Part shown: positions 16,777 to 25,981 of the stretch, piece after piece | How positions within the stretch are numbered: the stretch's first letter is position 1 | How the letters are laid out: each line of letters begins with the position of its first letter | Origin: Akkermansiaceae bacterium | GTDB lineage: Bacteria; Verrucomicrobiota; Verrucomicrobiia; Verrucomicrobiales; Akkermansiaceae | DNA length: 40,359 nucleotides | Reading direction: 5' to 3' | Assembly: GCA_021202525.1 (NCBI GenBank) | Contig: JAJQCV010000017.1 | Coordinates: forward strand, 1-40,359 | Notes under the pieces: model-generated | What the model saw: the letters and a program-made list of their open reading frames with translations, nothing else | Databases searched by the model: none | Told to the model about the DNA's origin: nothing | Translations under genes and position numbers: made by a program

Positions 16777-17115
16777 TTAGCCTTCTTGATCGGCCAGTAC
16801 AACGGTGATGTGGGATGTGCGCTTGCGGATCATGTTGGCGGATCCGCGGGCGCGGGGCATGGTACGGCGCATGGTGGGGCCTTCATCAACCATGACGGAC
16901 TTGACGACGAGCGTATCGACGGACAATTCCGCATTGTTTTCAGCGTTGGCCACGGCGGACTTGAGCGTCTTATTCAGCAGATAGGCACCCTTCTTGGGGG
17001 TGTAGGACAGGATGTCGGTCGCCTGGGAGACGGACAAGCCTTGGATTTCTTGAGCAATATCGCGCATCTTCTTTGCAGAGATGCGGGCGTATTTGTAAAC
17101 AGCTTTCACTTCCAT
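16777..17115 (-). CDS. rplV: 50S ribosomal protein L22
   Basis: This 112-residue protein lines the exit tunnel with L4. It begins MEVKAVYKYARISAKKMRD and contains the long beta-hairpin with MRRTMPRARGSANMIRKR. The frame extends upstream to 17238, but the ATG at 17115 is preceded by CGAGGAAAAA and matches the family start. Its upstream neighbour is unusual: instead of rpsS, a 711-base unrelated gene ends 38 bases before it. Confidence 0.97.
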   Translation of the reverse strand: MEVKAVYKYARISAKKMRDIAQEIQGLSVSQATDILSYTPKKGAYLLNKTLKSAVANAENNAELSVDTLVVKSVMVDEGPTMRRTMPRARGSANMIRKRTSHITVVLADQEG

Positions 17116-17153
17116 GGGTTTTTCCTCGTAGTGCAGGTTATTATGAAGATGAT

Positions 17154-17864
17154 TTAATCGTTGGTTTTTACTGAGGCAGAATCTCCGACGCGCACCGGAT
17201 CGGCCGGCGCCATGAGCTTCTGAACAAGCGCGCCACACACATCCTTGCGAACGTCCGTGACCACGGCTTCTCCGATGGTTTGTGCTCCACGGGTCAGCAG
17301 CAATGGCATCCCGATTTGCATCCCGGCGGATTTTCCGACGTTGACCACCACCACTCCGGACTCGGAGTCGATGCTGAGCACCTTGGCTTCCGCCTGGGTT
17401 CCCGCGCCATCTCGCACGGGCTGTTGCCTGTATCCGAGCACGGAATCCAGCAGACGCAGGGAGCTTTCCACTGCCGTTCTGGCGTCCGCATCCTCGGATA
17501 TGGCCTGTTTCATGTAGGCGAGGATAGCTCCGGAGAGCTTGACTGACGCCTGTTCCAGCCGCTGAATGCGGTCGCTGAGAACTTCGATGTTAGCCATCGC
17601 CTGGATCAGGCGCTCCTCACTGTTACCTAGCGCTGCGCCTCCCAAAGCCTCCAGCCGGGAACGGATGTCCAGAAGCTGGGCATTCGCGTTATCGGCATCA
17701 ATGCGGGCCTGGGCGTAGGACGCCTTGAGGGCCGCATTCTGCTTTTCGAGGTGCTCGATTCTGCGCGTCAGTGCCGCCGTACCCTCTTCCGCTCCCTGCA
17801 TGGTTCCGCCCAGACCGACAATGGCCGTGAGGGAATAGGCAAGGATGGAAGAAGAGTTCGACAT
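17154..17864 (-). CDS. Unknown coiled-coil protein inserted between rpsS and rplV
   Basis: I recognise no named family for this 236-residue protein. The start has a short hydrophobic stretch (residues 7-23, ILAYSLTAIVGLGG) that could be a weak anchor or signal. Two long helical stretches follow (about 28-75 and 82-145), the first with heptad-like LTRRIEHLEKQNAALK, so a coiled coil is likely. Residues 158-233 look like a small beta-barrel (VLSIDSESGVVVVNVGKSAG, IGEAVVTDVRKD, VRVGDSASV), resembling beta-domains appended to coiled coils in PVC envelope proteins and in MreC-like proteins. It lies 20 bases after rpsS and 38 before rplV on the same strand, so it must share the ribosomal transcript. 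Confidence 0.85.
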   Translation of the reverse strand: MSNSSSILAYSLTAIVGLGGTMQGAEEGTAALTRRIEHLEKQNAALKASYAQARIDADNANAQLLDIRSRLEALGGAALGNSEERLIQAMANIEVLSDRIQRLEQASVKLSGAILAYMKQAISEDADARTAVESSLRLLDSVLGYRQQPVRDGAGTQAEAKVLSIDSESGVVVVNVGKSAGMQIGMPLLLTRGAQTIGEAVVTDVRKDVCGALVQKLMAPADPVRVGDSASVKTND

Positions 17865-17884
17865 GTTGATTGTTAACTTACTGA

Positions 17885-18154
17885 TTACTTCTTACCGATA
17901 CCGCCGTGCTGTTTGAAGACACGAGTCGGGGCAAATTCACCAAGCTTGTGGCCTACCATGTTTTCCGTGACGTACACGGTGGCAAAATTCTTGCCGGCGT
18001 GCACCAGGAAGGTCAGGCCTACGAAGTCAGGCGTAATCATGGATGCACGGCTCCAGGTCTTGATAGGCTTGCGATCGCCGGATTCAAGCTGAGCGTCGAT
18101 CTTGGCGAGAAGCTTTTGACTGACAAAAGGGCCTTTTTTGAGAGAACGTCCCAT
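17885..18154 (-). CDS. rpsS: 30S ribosomal protein S19
   Basis: This 89-residue protein of the 30S head begins [11 protein letters not shown] and contains [16 protein letters not shown] and the [11 protein letters not shown] segment with the family tail. It contacts S13 and the subunit bridge region. It follows rplB normally but is followed by the coiled-coil gene rather than rplV. Confidence 0.98.
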   Translation of the reverse strand: MGRSLKKGPFVSQKLLAKIDAQLESGDRKPIKTWSRASMITPDFVGLTFLVHAGKNFATVYVTENMVGHKLGEFAPTRVFKQHGGIGKK

Positions 18155-18189
18155 GTTATATGATCCTAGTTAAAGTTATTGTGTATTGA

Positions 18190-19026
18190 TTACTTGGAGT
18201 TGCGGCGCTGTACGATGACGGAGTCGCTGGGCTTGCGGAGACGGCGGGTCTTCTGGCCCTTGACATGGCCCCACGGAGACTTCAGGTGCTGGCGGCCACC
18301 ACCGGACTTGGACTTGCCTTCGCCACCGCCGTTGGGGTGGTCGACGGGGTTCATCGTCATACCGCGGACGGTGGGACGGACGCCCAGCCAGCGGGTGCGG
18401 CCGGCCTTGCCGGACATTTCGTTCATGTGCTGGGTATTGCCGACCTGACCGATGGTGCAGTAGCAATCCTCATTGAAACGGCGGATTTCACCGGAGGGCA
18501 TCTTGATCAGCGCATAACCTGCTTCACGGTTGGAAACGATGGCCTGCTGACCGGCTGCACGGGCAACCTTGCCGCCGGAACCCGGACGGATTTCAATGTT
18601 GTGAACGGAGGTACCCAGGGGAACGTTCTTCAGGGGCATGGCATTGCCGACTTTGGGAGCAACCTTCTGGCCGCTTTCCACCTTCATGCCCACTTGCAGG
18701 CCGTTGGGGGCCAGGATGTAGGACTTTTCACCGTCCTTGTATTCGATCAGGGCGATGCGGCAGGTGCGGTTGGGATCGTATTCGATGGTGAGCACGGTGG
18801 CGGGCACATCGAACTTGTTGCGCTTGAAGTCCACCAGGCGGTACTTGCGCTTGTGGCCACCGCCGATGTGGCGGGTGGTGATGCGGCCGTTGTTGTTGCG
18901 GCCACCGGACTTCTTGAGGGGACGGCAGAGACTCTTTTCCGGGGTGGAGGTAGTGATTTCGTCAAAGGACGGCCACACCTTGTAGCGGTTAGAGGGAGTA
19001 ACTGGCTTGAATGACTTGAGGGACAT
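18190..19026 (-). CDS. rplB: 50S ribosomal protein L2
   Basis: This 278-residue protein has full family length. It stabilises the peptidyl transferase centre and subunit joining. Markers are the [20 protein letters not shown] region, the central [16 protein letters not shown], and the C-terminal [19 protein letters not shown] loop, which contains the conserved histidine thought to be critical for peptidyl transfer. The next gene, rpsS, lies 35 bases on. Confidence 0.98.
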   Translation of the reverse strand: MSLKSFKPVTPSNRYKVWPSFDEITTSTPEKSLCRPLKKSGGRNNNGRITTRHIGGGHKRKYRLVDFKRNKFDVPATVLTIEYDPNRTCRIALIEYKDGEKSYILAPNGLQVGMKVESGQKVAPKVGNAMPLKNVPLGTSVHNIEIRPGSGGKVARAAGQQAIVSNREAGYALIKMPSGEIRRFNEDCYCTIGQVGNTQHMNEMSGKAGRTRWLGVRPTVRGMTMNPVDHPNGGGEGKSKSGGGRQHLKSPWGHVKGQKTRRLRKPSDSVIVQRRNSK

Positions 19027-19053
19027 GATAGCTTTCCTTCCTAATAGGGGGCT

Positions 19054-19338
19054 TTAAACGAGGTCAAGGGTTTCACCGTTGGCAAGCTTGATGTAAGCCT
19101 TTTTCCAATGGGCGGTGCGACCTGCGTCAGCGCGGCGCTGACGCTTGAGCTTGCCGTCATAGTTGGCGGTACGGACAGAAGCGACCTTCTTGCCGAAAGC
19201 AACTTCAACAGCCTTCTTGATTTCGATCTTGTTGGCGTCGCGGTCAACTTCAAGGACCAGCTCTCCGGTGGTTTCCTGGAGCATGGTGGCCTTTTCGCTG
19301 ATGCGCACCTTCTTAATGACTTGGTAAATGTCTTTCAT
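19054..19338 (-). CDS. rplW: 50S ribosomal protein L23
   Basis: This 94-residue exit-tunnel protein is the docking site of trigger factor and SRP. It has the expected VRISEKATML start, the VLEVDRDANKIEIKKAVE core and the long loop with KRQRRADAGRTAHWKKAY. It lies between rplD and rplB, with a six-base gap after rplD. Confidence 0.97.
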   Translation of the reverse strand: MKDIYQVIKKVRISEKATMLQETTGELVLEVDRDANKIEIKKAVEVAFGKKVASVRTANYDGKLKRQRRADAGRTAHWKKAYIKLANGETLDLV

Positions 19339-19344
19339 GGCTTC

Positions 19345-19953
19345 TTAAGCAGTACGGCTGGCGAGGGTTTCTAAAGCGTTGTCAACGAGGATCACTGCGT
19401 CAGCCTTCATGAGCTGTTCAATGTTCACTTCAGCGGCGGTCATCAGGAGCACGTCCTGAACGTTGCGGCCGGCGAGGTAGGTGGCTTCATCAAAGGAAGC
19501 GGCCACGATGAGCACTTTCTTGGCGTCTGTCAGATCCTTGACGGCCTTGATGAAAGACTTGGTCTTTCCGTCGGCCACGGAGAATTCGGCAACGGTGCTG
19601 ATCCTGGAAGCGGCGATCAGATCACCCAGAACGCGGCGCAGGGCCAGGCGGCGGGTGCTCTTGTTCACCTTCTTGGAATAGTCGCAGGGACGGGGGCCGA
19701 AGACCACGCCGCCGCCCACGAAGATGGGGGCGCGCTTGTCGCCGTGGCGGGCGTTGCCCGTGCCCTTCTGGCGGAAGATCTTCTTGTTGTTGCCGCTGAC
19801 TTCACCGCGGGTCTTGGTGTTGGCGGAACCGGTGCGGCGGTTTGCCTGATAAGCCACGATGAGGTCGTGCACGGCCTGGGAGCCCTTGTCACTGCCTGCA
19901 ACCTGGATGTTGGCGGCAGCGGCGGCTTCTAATGTAAAGGTATTTGCGGACAT
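19345..19953 (-). CDS. rplD: 50S ribosomal protein L4
   Basis: This 202-residue protein binds 23S rRNA and, with L22, forms the tunnel constriction. The internal loop with [20 protein letters not shown] and [17 protein letters not shown] is the tunnel-facing extension, and [12 protein letters not shown] follows. In E. coli L4 also represses the S10 operon; no matching leader is visible here, so such control is not claimed. Confidence 0.97.
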   Translation of the reverse strand: MSANTFTLEAAAAANIQVAGSDKGSQAVHDLIVAYQANRRTGSANTKTRGEVSGNNKKIFRQKGTGNARHGDKRAPIFVGGGVVFGPRPCDYSKKVNKSTRRLALRRVLGDLIAASRISTVAEFSVADGKTKSFIKAVKDLTDAKKVLIVAASFDEATYLAGRNVQDVLLMTAAEVNIEQLMKADAVILVDNALETLASRTA

Positions 19954-19992
19954 AGATAGGTTTTCCTATATTCAATGTGTGGTTGCTAAAGC

Positions 19993-20628
19993 CTACTTCT
20001 TCTTGGCGGGGCGGATCACGAGGTAGGAACCGCGTGCACCGGGAACGGCGCCGGAGATGAGGATAACATTGTCTTCCGGACGAACGGCCACAACCTTCAG
20101 GTTCTGAACCGTGCGCCTGGCATTGCCCATCTGCCCGGGCATCTTCTGGTTCTTCCAGACGCGGCCGGGGGTGGAACAGCCACCCACACCACCGGTACGG
20201 CGGTGCATCATGGAACCGTGGGCAGCGGGAGAGCCGTGGAAGTTGTGGCGGCGCATCGCACCCTGGAAGCCCTTGCCCTTGGAAGTGCCGATCACGTCAA
20301 CCCACTGGCCGGCGGAAAAGAGGTCCACGCCGGGATCTTCAGCGCCTTCGGCAGGCAGTTCGGAAGCTTCCACGCGGAATTCCTTGAGGAGCTTGGTGGG
20401 CTGGATGCCCAGTTTCTTGAAGTGGCCGGCCTGAGGCTTGGCCACGCGGCTTTCCTTCTGCGCATCAAAGGCAACCTGAATGGCATTGTAGCCATCCTTG
20501 TCTTCCGTTTTGATCTGGGCGAAGGTGTTGCCCTTAACGTCAATGACGGTCACGGGCACCATAGCGCCGGATTCCTGGTCAAACAGACGGGTCATACCGA
20601 CCTTTTTTCCGATAAGTCCTAGAGCCAT
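19993..20628 (-). CDS. rplC: 50S ribosomal protein L3
   Basis: This 211-residue protein has MALGLIGKKVGMTRLFDQES at the start and the long extension toward the peptidyl transferase centre (SKGKGFQGAMRRHNFHG, HGSMMHRRTGGVGG). It lies between rpsJ and rplD in the standard S10 order. Confidence 0.98.
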   Translation of the reverse strand: MALGLIGKKVGMTRLFDQESGAMVPVTVIDVKGNTFAQIKTEDKDGYNAIQVAFDAQKESRVAKPQAGHFKKLGIQPTKLLKEFRVEASELPAEGAEDPGVDLFSAGQWVDVIGTSKGKGFQGAMRRHNFHGSPAAHGSMMHRRTGGVGGCSTPGRVWKNQKMPGQMGNARRTVQNLKVVAVRPEDNVILISGAVPGARGSYLVIRPAKKK

Positions 20629-20673
20629 TGTAGTGTGTCTTTCTGTTTTTTAATTACTTATCCGGGTACCAAA

Positions 20674-20982
20674 CTAGATGCGGATCGTGATGTCCACGCC
20701 GGCGGGAAGGTTGAGCTTCTTGAGCTCATCAATCGTGCGTGCGGTCGGATCGACGATGTCGAGCAGGCGCTTGTGGGTGCGGATTTCAAATTGTTCAGCC
20801 GACTTTTTGTTGACGTGAACGGAACGGTTCACGGAGAATTTCTCAATGCGGGTCGGCAGCGGGATCGGGCCGTGAACTTTGGCTCCGGTGCGCTTGGCGG
20901 TTTCAACGATCTCCTGGGAGGAGCGGTCGATGGCGCGGGAGTCGAAAGCGCGGAGTCGAATGCGGATTTTTGGACTTTGCAT
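20674..20982 (-). CDS. rpsJ: 30S ribosomal protein S10
   Basis: This 102-residue protein of the 30S head is also the transcription antitermination factor NusE in partnership with NusB. It has [17 protein letters not shown], the loop [16 protein letters not shown] and [14 protein letters not shown]. It is the first gene of the S10 group and follows fusA after 36 bases; tuf, often found in this position, is absent. Confidence 0.98.
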   Translation of the reverse strand: MQSPKIRIRLRAFDSRAIDRSSQEIVETAKRTGAKVHGPIPLPTRIEKFSVNRSVHVNKKSAEQFEIRTHKRLLDIVDPTARTIDELKKLNLPAGVDITIRI

Positions 20983-21018
20983 GGACGTGCGGTCTATTGG
21001 TTATACTTCAAAGGTTGT

Positions 21019-23166
21019 TTATTTGGCCCTGTCGCTGACGATCTGGTCAACGAGGTTCTGAGGCACCTGTTCAAAGTGGGAGGGCTCCATGGAGTAGGAG
21101 GCGCGGCCACTGGAAAGGGTACGGATGGCGGTGGAGTAACCGAACATTTCGGACAAGGGGACCATGGCCTTGAGAATGCAGGCATTGGCCTTGTTCTCCA
21201 TGTTGCTGATCTGGCCGCGGCGGCGGTTCAGGTCGCCCATGATGTCGCCCTGATAGTCGGTCGGCGTGGAAGCTTCAACGGACATGATGGGTTCCAGCAT
21301 GATGGGCTTGGCCTTCTTGAAGGCGTCCTTCATGGCGAAGATGGCGGCCATCTTGAACGCGTTTTCGTTGGAGTCCACTTCGTGATAGGAACCGTCTACC
21401 ACTTCAACGTGTACGTCCACCACCGGATAACCGGCGATAACGCCCGTGGTCATGGCTTCGTTGAGACCGGCGTAAACGGCGTTCATGTATTCCTTGGGAA
21501 TGGCGCCGCCCACGATCTTGTTTTCAATGGTGAGGCCCTTGCCGCGTTCGTTCGGCTTCACGTCGATGACAACGTGGCCGTACTGGCCGCGGCCGCCGGA
21601 TTGCTTCACCAGCTTGCCGTCGCCGTGGGCGGGAGCAGTGATGGTTTCGCGATAGGCGATCTGGGGCTTGCCGATGTCGGCTTCCACCTTGAATTCGCGC
21701 ATCAGGCGGTCAATGATGATTTCCAGGTGAAGTTCACCCATGCCGGAAATCAGGGTTTGGCCGGTCTCTTCATCGGTCTTCACGCGGAAGGTCGGGTCTT
21801 CTTCGGACAGACGGCCCAGGGCGTTGGACATTTTTTCCTGGTCGGCCTTGGTCTTGGGTTCCACGGCCATGGAAATAACGGTTTCCGGGAAGGTGGGGGG
21901 TTCCAGGCAGATATCGTTGTCCGGGCTGGTGATGGTGTCGCCCGTGGTCACGTTGCGCAGACCCACGATGGCGGCGATATCGCCGGAATACACGGCGTCA
22001 ATATCCGTGTGCTGGTCAGCCTGAATCTGGATGATGCGGCCCACGCGTTCCGTTTTGCGGGTGCGGGGATTGTACACGGTGTCGCCCTTCTTCAGGACGC
22101 CGGCGTACACGCGGATGAATACCAGCTTGCCGACAAACTTGTCAGCCCAGAGCTTGAACGCCAGCACCATGGGCTTGGCGTCGTCCGTAGCGGTGATTTC
22201 AAAGGTCTTTTCCGGATCCAGCGTGCTTTCAGCGTGGGCCGGAACGGTTTCCACCGGGGAGGGAAGGTAATCCACAACGGCGTCAAGCAGAAACTGAACG
22301 CCCTTGTTCTTGAACGCGGAACCGCCGGCAACGGGGATGAACTTGTTGGCAATGGTGGCGCGGCGGATGGCTTGCTTGAGTTCGAGAGCCGTGAAAGGTT
22401 CTTCCATGAGAACCTTTTCAGCAAGTTCGTCGTCCACGTCGGCAACGCGGCTCACCAGTTCGTGGTAGGCCAGTTCGGCTTCTTCCTTGAGCTCGGCGGG
22501 AATCTCTTCAACCGAGTAGGTGGAGCCGAGGCGGTCGTTGTCGGCGTACATGATGGCCTTCTGGTTCACGACGTCGATCTGGCCGCGGAGCTGGTCTTCG
22601 GAACCGATGGGAATCAGGATGGCGGCGGCGTTGGCACCCAGCTTGTTGTGAATGTCGTCCAGCACGTTGTTGAAGTTGGCGCCGGTGCGGTCCATCTTGT
22701 TCACAAAGCACATGCGGGGAACGCTGTACTTGGTGGCCTGGCGCCACACGGTTTCCGTCTGGGGCTGCACGCCGGCCACACCGCAGAATACCACGATGGC
22801 GCCGTCAAGCACGCGGAGGGAACGTTCCACTTCAGCGGTGAAGTCAACGTGCCCGGGAGTGTCAATAACGTTCAGCTGGAAGTTTTCACCTTCGAACACT
22901 TTGCTGATGCCTTCATTCTTCACCTGCTTCCAGTTGGTGGTAACGGCAGCGGAGGTAATGGTGATACCGCGTTCGCGTTCCTGCTCCATCCAGTCGGTGG
23001 TAGCGGCACCGTCGTGCACTTCGCCGATCTTGTGGATCATGCCTGTGTAAAAGAGGATGCGCTCGGACAAGGTGGTTTTGCCGGCGTCAATGTGAGCGGA
23101 GATACCGATGTTGCGGTACCGCTCAAGAGGAGCCTTGCGATTGGGATTGTTTACGTGATCGGACAT
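21019..23166 (-). CDS. fusA: Translation elongation factor G
   Basis: This 715-residue GTPase drives ribosomal translocation. It has all G motifs: AHIDAGKT (residues 24-31), the RGITI switch, DTPGHVDF, and NKMDRTGA. The five-domain arrangement continues to the C-terminal domains with the [19 protein letters not shown] tail. It lies between rpsG and rpsJ. A canonical single-copy EF-G is the simple reading; a second, specialised EF-G elsewhere cannot be excluded. Confidence 0.98.
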   Translation of the reverse strand: MSDHVNNPNRKAPLERYRNIGISAHIDAGKTTLSERILFYTGMIHKIGEVHDGAATTDWMEQERERGITITSAAVTTNWKQVKNEGISKVFEGENFQLNVIDTPGHVDFTAEVERSLRVLDGAIVVFCGVAGVQPQTETVWRQATKYSVPRMCFVNKMDRTGANFNNVLDDIHNKLGANAAAILIPIGSEDQLRGQIDVVNQKAIMYADNDRLGSTYSVEEIPAELKEEAELAYHELVSRVADVDDELAEKVLMEEPFTALELKQAIRRATIANKFIPVAGGSAFKNKGVQFLLDAVVDYLPSPVETVPAHAESTLDPEKTFEITATDDAKPMVLAFKLWADKFVGKLVFIRVYAGVLKKGDTVYNPRTRKTERVGRIIQIQADQHTDIDAVYSGDIAAIVGLRNVTTGDTITSPDNDICLEPPTFPETVISMAVEPKTKADQEKMSNALGRLSEEDPTFRVKTDEETGQTLISGMGELHLEIIIDRLMREFKVEADIGKPQIAYRETITAPAHGDGKLVKQSGGRGQYGHVVIDVKPNERGKGLTIENKIVGGAIPKEYMNAVYAGLNEAMTTGVIAGYPVVDVHVEVVDGSYHEVDSNENAFKMAAIFAMKDAFKKAKPIMLEPIMSVEASTPTDYQGDIMGDLNRRRGQISNMENKANACILKAMVPLSEMFGYSTAIRTLSSGRASYSMEPSHFEQVPQNLVDQIVSDRAK

Positions 23167-23229
23167 AGTGTCTGGGAAATATCTGTAATGATCGAAAGTG
23201 AATGATTCTGCTGACGGTCGCGGAAGGGA

Positions 23230-23703
23230 TTACCAGCGGAAGTGGGCAAAGGCACGGTTGGCCTGGGCCATCTTGTGCACGTCGTCGCGTTTGCGGACGG
23301 CGGCGCCCTGGTTGTTGGCGGCTTCCTTGATTTCATTGGAAAGCGCCTTGTGCATCGGCACGCCCTTGCGGTTGCGGGCATAGTTCACGATCCAGCGCAT
23401 GGCGAGGGATTCGGAACGAGCCGGGTCCACTTCAAGCGGAACCTGGTAGGTGGCACCACCAACGCGGCGGCTCTTCACTTCCACACGGGGCTTGGCGTTT
23501 TCAATGGCGCGGGTGATCACTTCCAGGGGATCAATGCTGTCCGTACCTTCGTTAGCCATGTCGATGGCGGCATAAACAATGCGTTCCGCAAGGGAGCGCT
23601 TGCCATCCAGCATAACCTTGCTGATCAGCTTGCCGACAAGAGTGCTGTCGTAACGGGGGTCACGACGTTCGATTTTTCTATAGACGCGTTTACGGCGGGC
23701 CAT
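23230..23703 (-). CDS. rpsG: 30S ribosomal protein S7
   Basis: This 157-residue primary assembly protein of the 30S head has MARRKRVYRKIERRDPRY, the LISKVMLDGKRSLAE helix, the VEVKSRRVGGATYQVP hairpin and the NRAFAHFRW end. In E. coli it represses the str operon at the S12-S7 junction; here that junction is only 28 bases, with no clear structure. Confidence 0.98.
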   Translation of the reverse strand: MARRKRVYRKIERRDPRYDSTLVGKLISKVMLDGKRSLAERIVYAAIDMANEGTDSIDPLEVITRAIENAKPRVEVKSRRVGGATYQVPLEVDPARSESLAMRWIVNYARNRKGVPMHKALSNEIKEAANNQGAAVRKRDDVHKMAQANRAFAHFRW

Positions 23704-23731
23704 AATATTTAATAGGTAAGATTGTTAATGT

Positions 23732-24115
23732 TTACTTGGCAGCGGCCTTCGGGCGCTTGGCGCCATACTTGGAACGACCCTGACGGCGCTTGTCGACACC
23801 GAGGCAGTCAAGAGCGCCGCGGACGATATGATAGCGAACACCGGGCAAGTCCTTCACACGACCGCCGCGAACAAGCACGATGGAGTGTTCCTGAAGGTTG
23901 TGGCCTTCACCGCCAATGTAGGCGATCACTTCTTCACCATTGGTAAGACGGACCTTGGCCACCTTGCGAAGAGCCGAGTTCGGCTTCTTGGGCGTACGGG
24001 TCATCACCTGGAGACAAACACCGCGGCGTTGCGGGCAGCTATGAAGAGCGCGTGACTTGGACTTCTCTTCCGGAGTAATACGTCCCTTGCGGACGAGCTG
24101 ATTAATAGTCGGCAT
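23732..24115 (-). CDS. rpsL: 30S ribosomal protein S12
   Basis: This 127-residue decoding-centre protein begins [12 protein letters not shown] at ATG 24115; the frame runs to 24151 but the extra 12 residues are not family-like. The two regions where streptomycin-resistance mutations occur are wild type: [11 protein letters not shown] and [12 protein letters not shown], so both classical lysines are present. The aspartate in VKDLPG is the residue methylthiolated by RimO in E. coli. It is the first gene of the str-S10 cluster. Confidence 0.98.
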   Translation of the reverse strand: MPTINQLVRKGRITPEEKSKSRALHSCPQRRGVCLQVMTRTPKKPNSALRKVAKVRLTNGEEVIAYIGGEGHNLQEHSIVLVRGGRVKDLPGVRYHIVRGALDCLGVDKRRQGRSKYGAKRPKAAAK

Positions 24116-24235
24116 GTTTTCCTGCTTTGGTTGTGGTTCGTCGGTCTGCACCGATATTCAAGGCGAACATCCCTTTCAGTAAGCAGGAAGCGCGCCTTTT
24201 TTCCGGAGGCAAACCCGATAGAAAACGTATTTCTT

Positions 24236-24249
24236 GCACCTTCCGGTGC
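24236..24249 (-). promoter_or_regulatory. Small hairpin in the rpsL leader
   Basis: On the minus strand GCACC-GGAA-GGTGC forms a five-pair stem capped by a GNRA-type tetraloop. It would begin within about ten bases of the predicted transcription start. It could stabilise the 5' end or bind a regulator; the role is unknown. The remainder of the 24116-24373 gap shows no gene. Confidence 0.4.
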
Positions 24250-24263
24250 GTTTGGGGACGGCA

Positions 24264-24291
24264 AATATAACGTGATTTCACACCATGACAA
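24264..24291 (-). promoter_or_regulatory. Probable sigma70-type promoter of the str-S10 cluster
   Basis: Read on the minus strand, TTGTCA (24286-24291) and TATATT (24264-24269) are separated by 16 bases; each matches the consensus in five of six positions. Transcription would start near 24257, leaving a leader of about 140 bases before rpsL. Confidence 0.65.
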
Positions 24292-24373
24292 GTCTTTTAT
24301 TCCCTTTTCCTGAATATTTTTCCCAGAGACACGCTTTTCCCTCAGGCGGACGGTTCCCGCAATCCCGCCATGA

Positions 24374-24413
24374 CAAAAAAATCCCGTCCGTGCAAACCGG
24401 CGCACGGACGGGA
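24374..24413 (-). terminator. Intrinsic terminator after gpmI
   Basis: TCCCGTCCGTGC (24382-24393) and GCACGGACGGGA (24402-24413) form a perfect twelve-pair stem with an eight-base loop. On the minus strand it is followed by TTTTTTTGT. It insulates gpmI from the ribosomal promoter downstream. Confidence 0.95.
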
Positions 24414-24434
24414 AATGAAAAAACGCAGACCGGA

Positions 24435-25976
24435 TCAGTTTCTGGGAGTCACCAGGCTGTGGCCGGACATTTCGGCAGGCTGCTTCAGCCCCATCAGATT
24501 CAGCAGCGTGGGGGCCACGTCCGCCAGAATGCCGTCGGACAACTTCACCTCGTCCTTGTCTTCCGCCACGTAAATAAGGTCCACCAGGTTGGTGGTATGA
24601 GCCGTATTCGGAGAACCGTCTTCATTGCGCATGTGCTCGGCATTGCCGTGGTCCGCCGTGATGAGCAGCTTGCCGCCCAGCTCCAGAATCTTCTTCACGC
24701 ACTTCTCCAGGGCATTGTCCACGGCTTCGCACGCGGCAACGCCGGCTTCCAGATAACCCGTGTGGCCCACCATGTCTCCGTTGGCAAAATTCATGATGAT
24801 CACGTCGTACTTGTCTGCGGCTTCCACAAACTTGTCCGCCACTTCCTCCGCGCTCATCTGGGGCTTGAGGTCGTAGGTGGCCACCTCGCGGGGGGAGGGA
24901 ACCAGAATGCGGTCCTCGCCGGGGAATTGCGTCTCCACGCCTCCGTTGAAGAAGAAAGTGACGTGAGCGTATTTTTCCGTTTCCGCGATGCGGAGCTGCG
25001 TCTTCCCGGCTTCCGAAACGATCTGGCCGAAAATATTGTCGAGCTGCTCCTGCTCAAACACGATGGGAGAGGGATACTTGGCGTCGTACTCCGTCAGAGT
25101 CACATAATGCACCTTCGGCTGCACTTCGCGGTCAAATCCGTCAAAATCGGAATACAGGAAGGCGTCGCTCATCTGGCGGGCGCGGTCGGCGCGGAAATTG
25201 AAAAAGAACACCACGTCATTGTCGCGCACGCGCTGTTCGTTGCCGTATGCGAAAATGCCGGGCTTCAGGAACTCGTCCGTCTCGCCCTTCGCATAGCACT
25301 GTTCCACATACTCGGCAGGAGAGCAGGAACACTGTTCGCCGCGGCCCAGAACGATGGCGTCCCAGGCAAGCTTGTTGCGGTCCCAGCGCTTGTCGCGGTC
25401 CATCGCGTAAAAACGGCCGATCACCGTAGCTATCTTGGCGCCGTAAGGCTTCACGGCTTCCTCAAGCTGGCGCATGAACCCGGCCCCGCTGGTGGGGGAG
25501 CAATCGCGCCCGTCCGTAATGGCATGAATACAAATATCGCGCACGCCCGCTTCATAGGCGTACTTGACAATGCCCGCCAAATGGTTGATGTGGCTGTGCA
25601 CGCCGCCGTCGCTCACCAGGCCCAGCAGATGAAGGCGGGAAGAAACGGCCTGGGAAAACGCGGTCTTCAATACGGCGTTCTCACCCATGGAGCCGTCCTT
25701 GATGGCATTGTCCACGCGGCAAAGATCCTGATACACCACGCGGCCCGCACCCAGGTTCAGATGCCCCACTTCGGAATTGCCCATCTGTCCGTCAGGAAGG
25801 CCCACGTCTTCCCCGGAAGCGCCCAGCAGGCTGTGGGGATAGTTGGCAAGGAGGTAATCAGTAAACGGGGTATCAGCCAGAACAGTGGCGTCACCGTATT
25901 CTTTCGCGACATCAGGCCCCAACGGATTGCGGCCCCAGCCGTCGCGAATGACAAGAACAACAGGCTTTTTAGACAT
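24435..25976 (-). CDS. gpmI: 2,3-bisphosphoglycerate-independent phosphoglycerate mutase
   Basis: This glycolytic enzyme interconverts 3- and 2-phosphoglycerate using two divalent metals, usually manganese. The 513-residue protein has D12 in RDGWG, the catalytic serine S68 in GNSEVGHLN, the HAITDGRDC segment, and the C-terminal metal site with MNFANGDMVGHTG and TADHGNAE. Length and motifs match the family fully. The upstream thioesterase gene ends five bases before its start, so the two are co-transcribed. A strong hairpin terminates the unit. Confidence 0.97.
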   Translation of the reverse strand: MSKKPVVLVIRDGWGRNPLGPDVAKEYGDATVLADTPFTDYLLANYPHSLLGASGEDVGLPDGQMGNSEVGHLNLGAGRVVYQDLCRVDNAIKDGSMGENAVLKTAFSQAVSSRLHLLGLVSDGGVHSHINHLAGIVKYAYEAGVRDICIHAITDGRDCSPTSGAGFMRQLEEAVKPYGAKIATVIGRFYAMDRDKRWDRNKLAWDAIVLGRGEQCSCSPAEYVEQCYAKGETDEFLKPGIFAYGNEQRVRDNDVVFFFNFRADRARQMSDAFLYSDFDGFDREVQPKVHYVTLTEYDAKYPSPIVFEQEQLDNIFGQIVSEAGKTQLRIAETEKYAHVTFFFNGGVETQFPGEDRILVPSPREVATYDLKPQMSAEEVADKFVEAADKYDVIIMNFANGDMVGHTGYLEAGVAACEAVDNALEKCVKKILELGGKLLITADHGNAEHMRNEDGSPNTAHTTNLVDLIYVAEDKDEVKLSDGILADVAPTLLNLMGLKQPAEMSGHSLVTPRN

Positions 25977-25981
25977 GCGCC

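Noticed and set aside
20635-23205. Long open frame (856 codons) on the plus strand opposite fusA and rpsJ
   Set aside because: It is a mirror of conserved minus-strand genes, with Gly/His/Val-rich repetitive product and no family signs.
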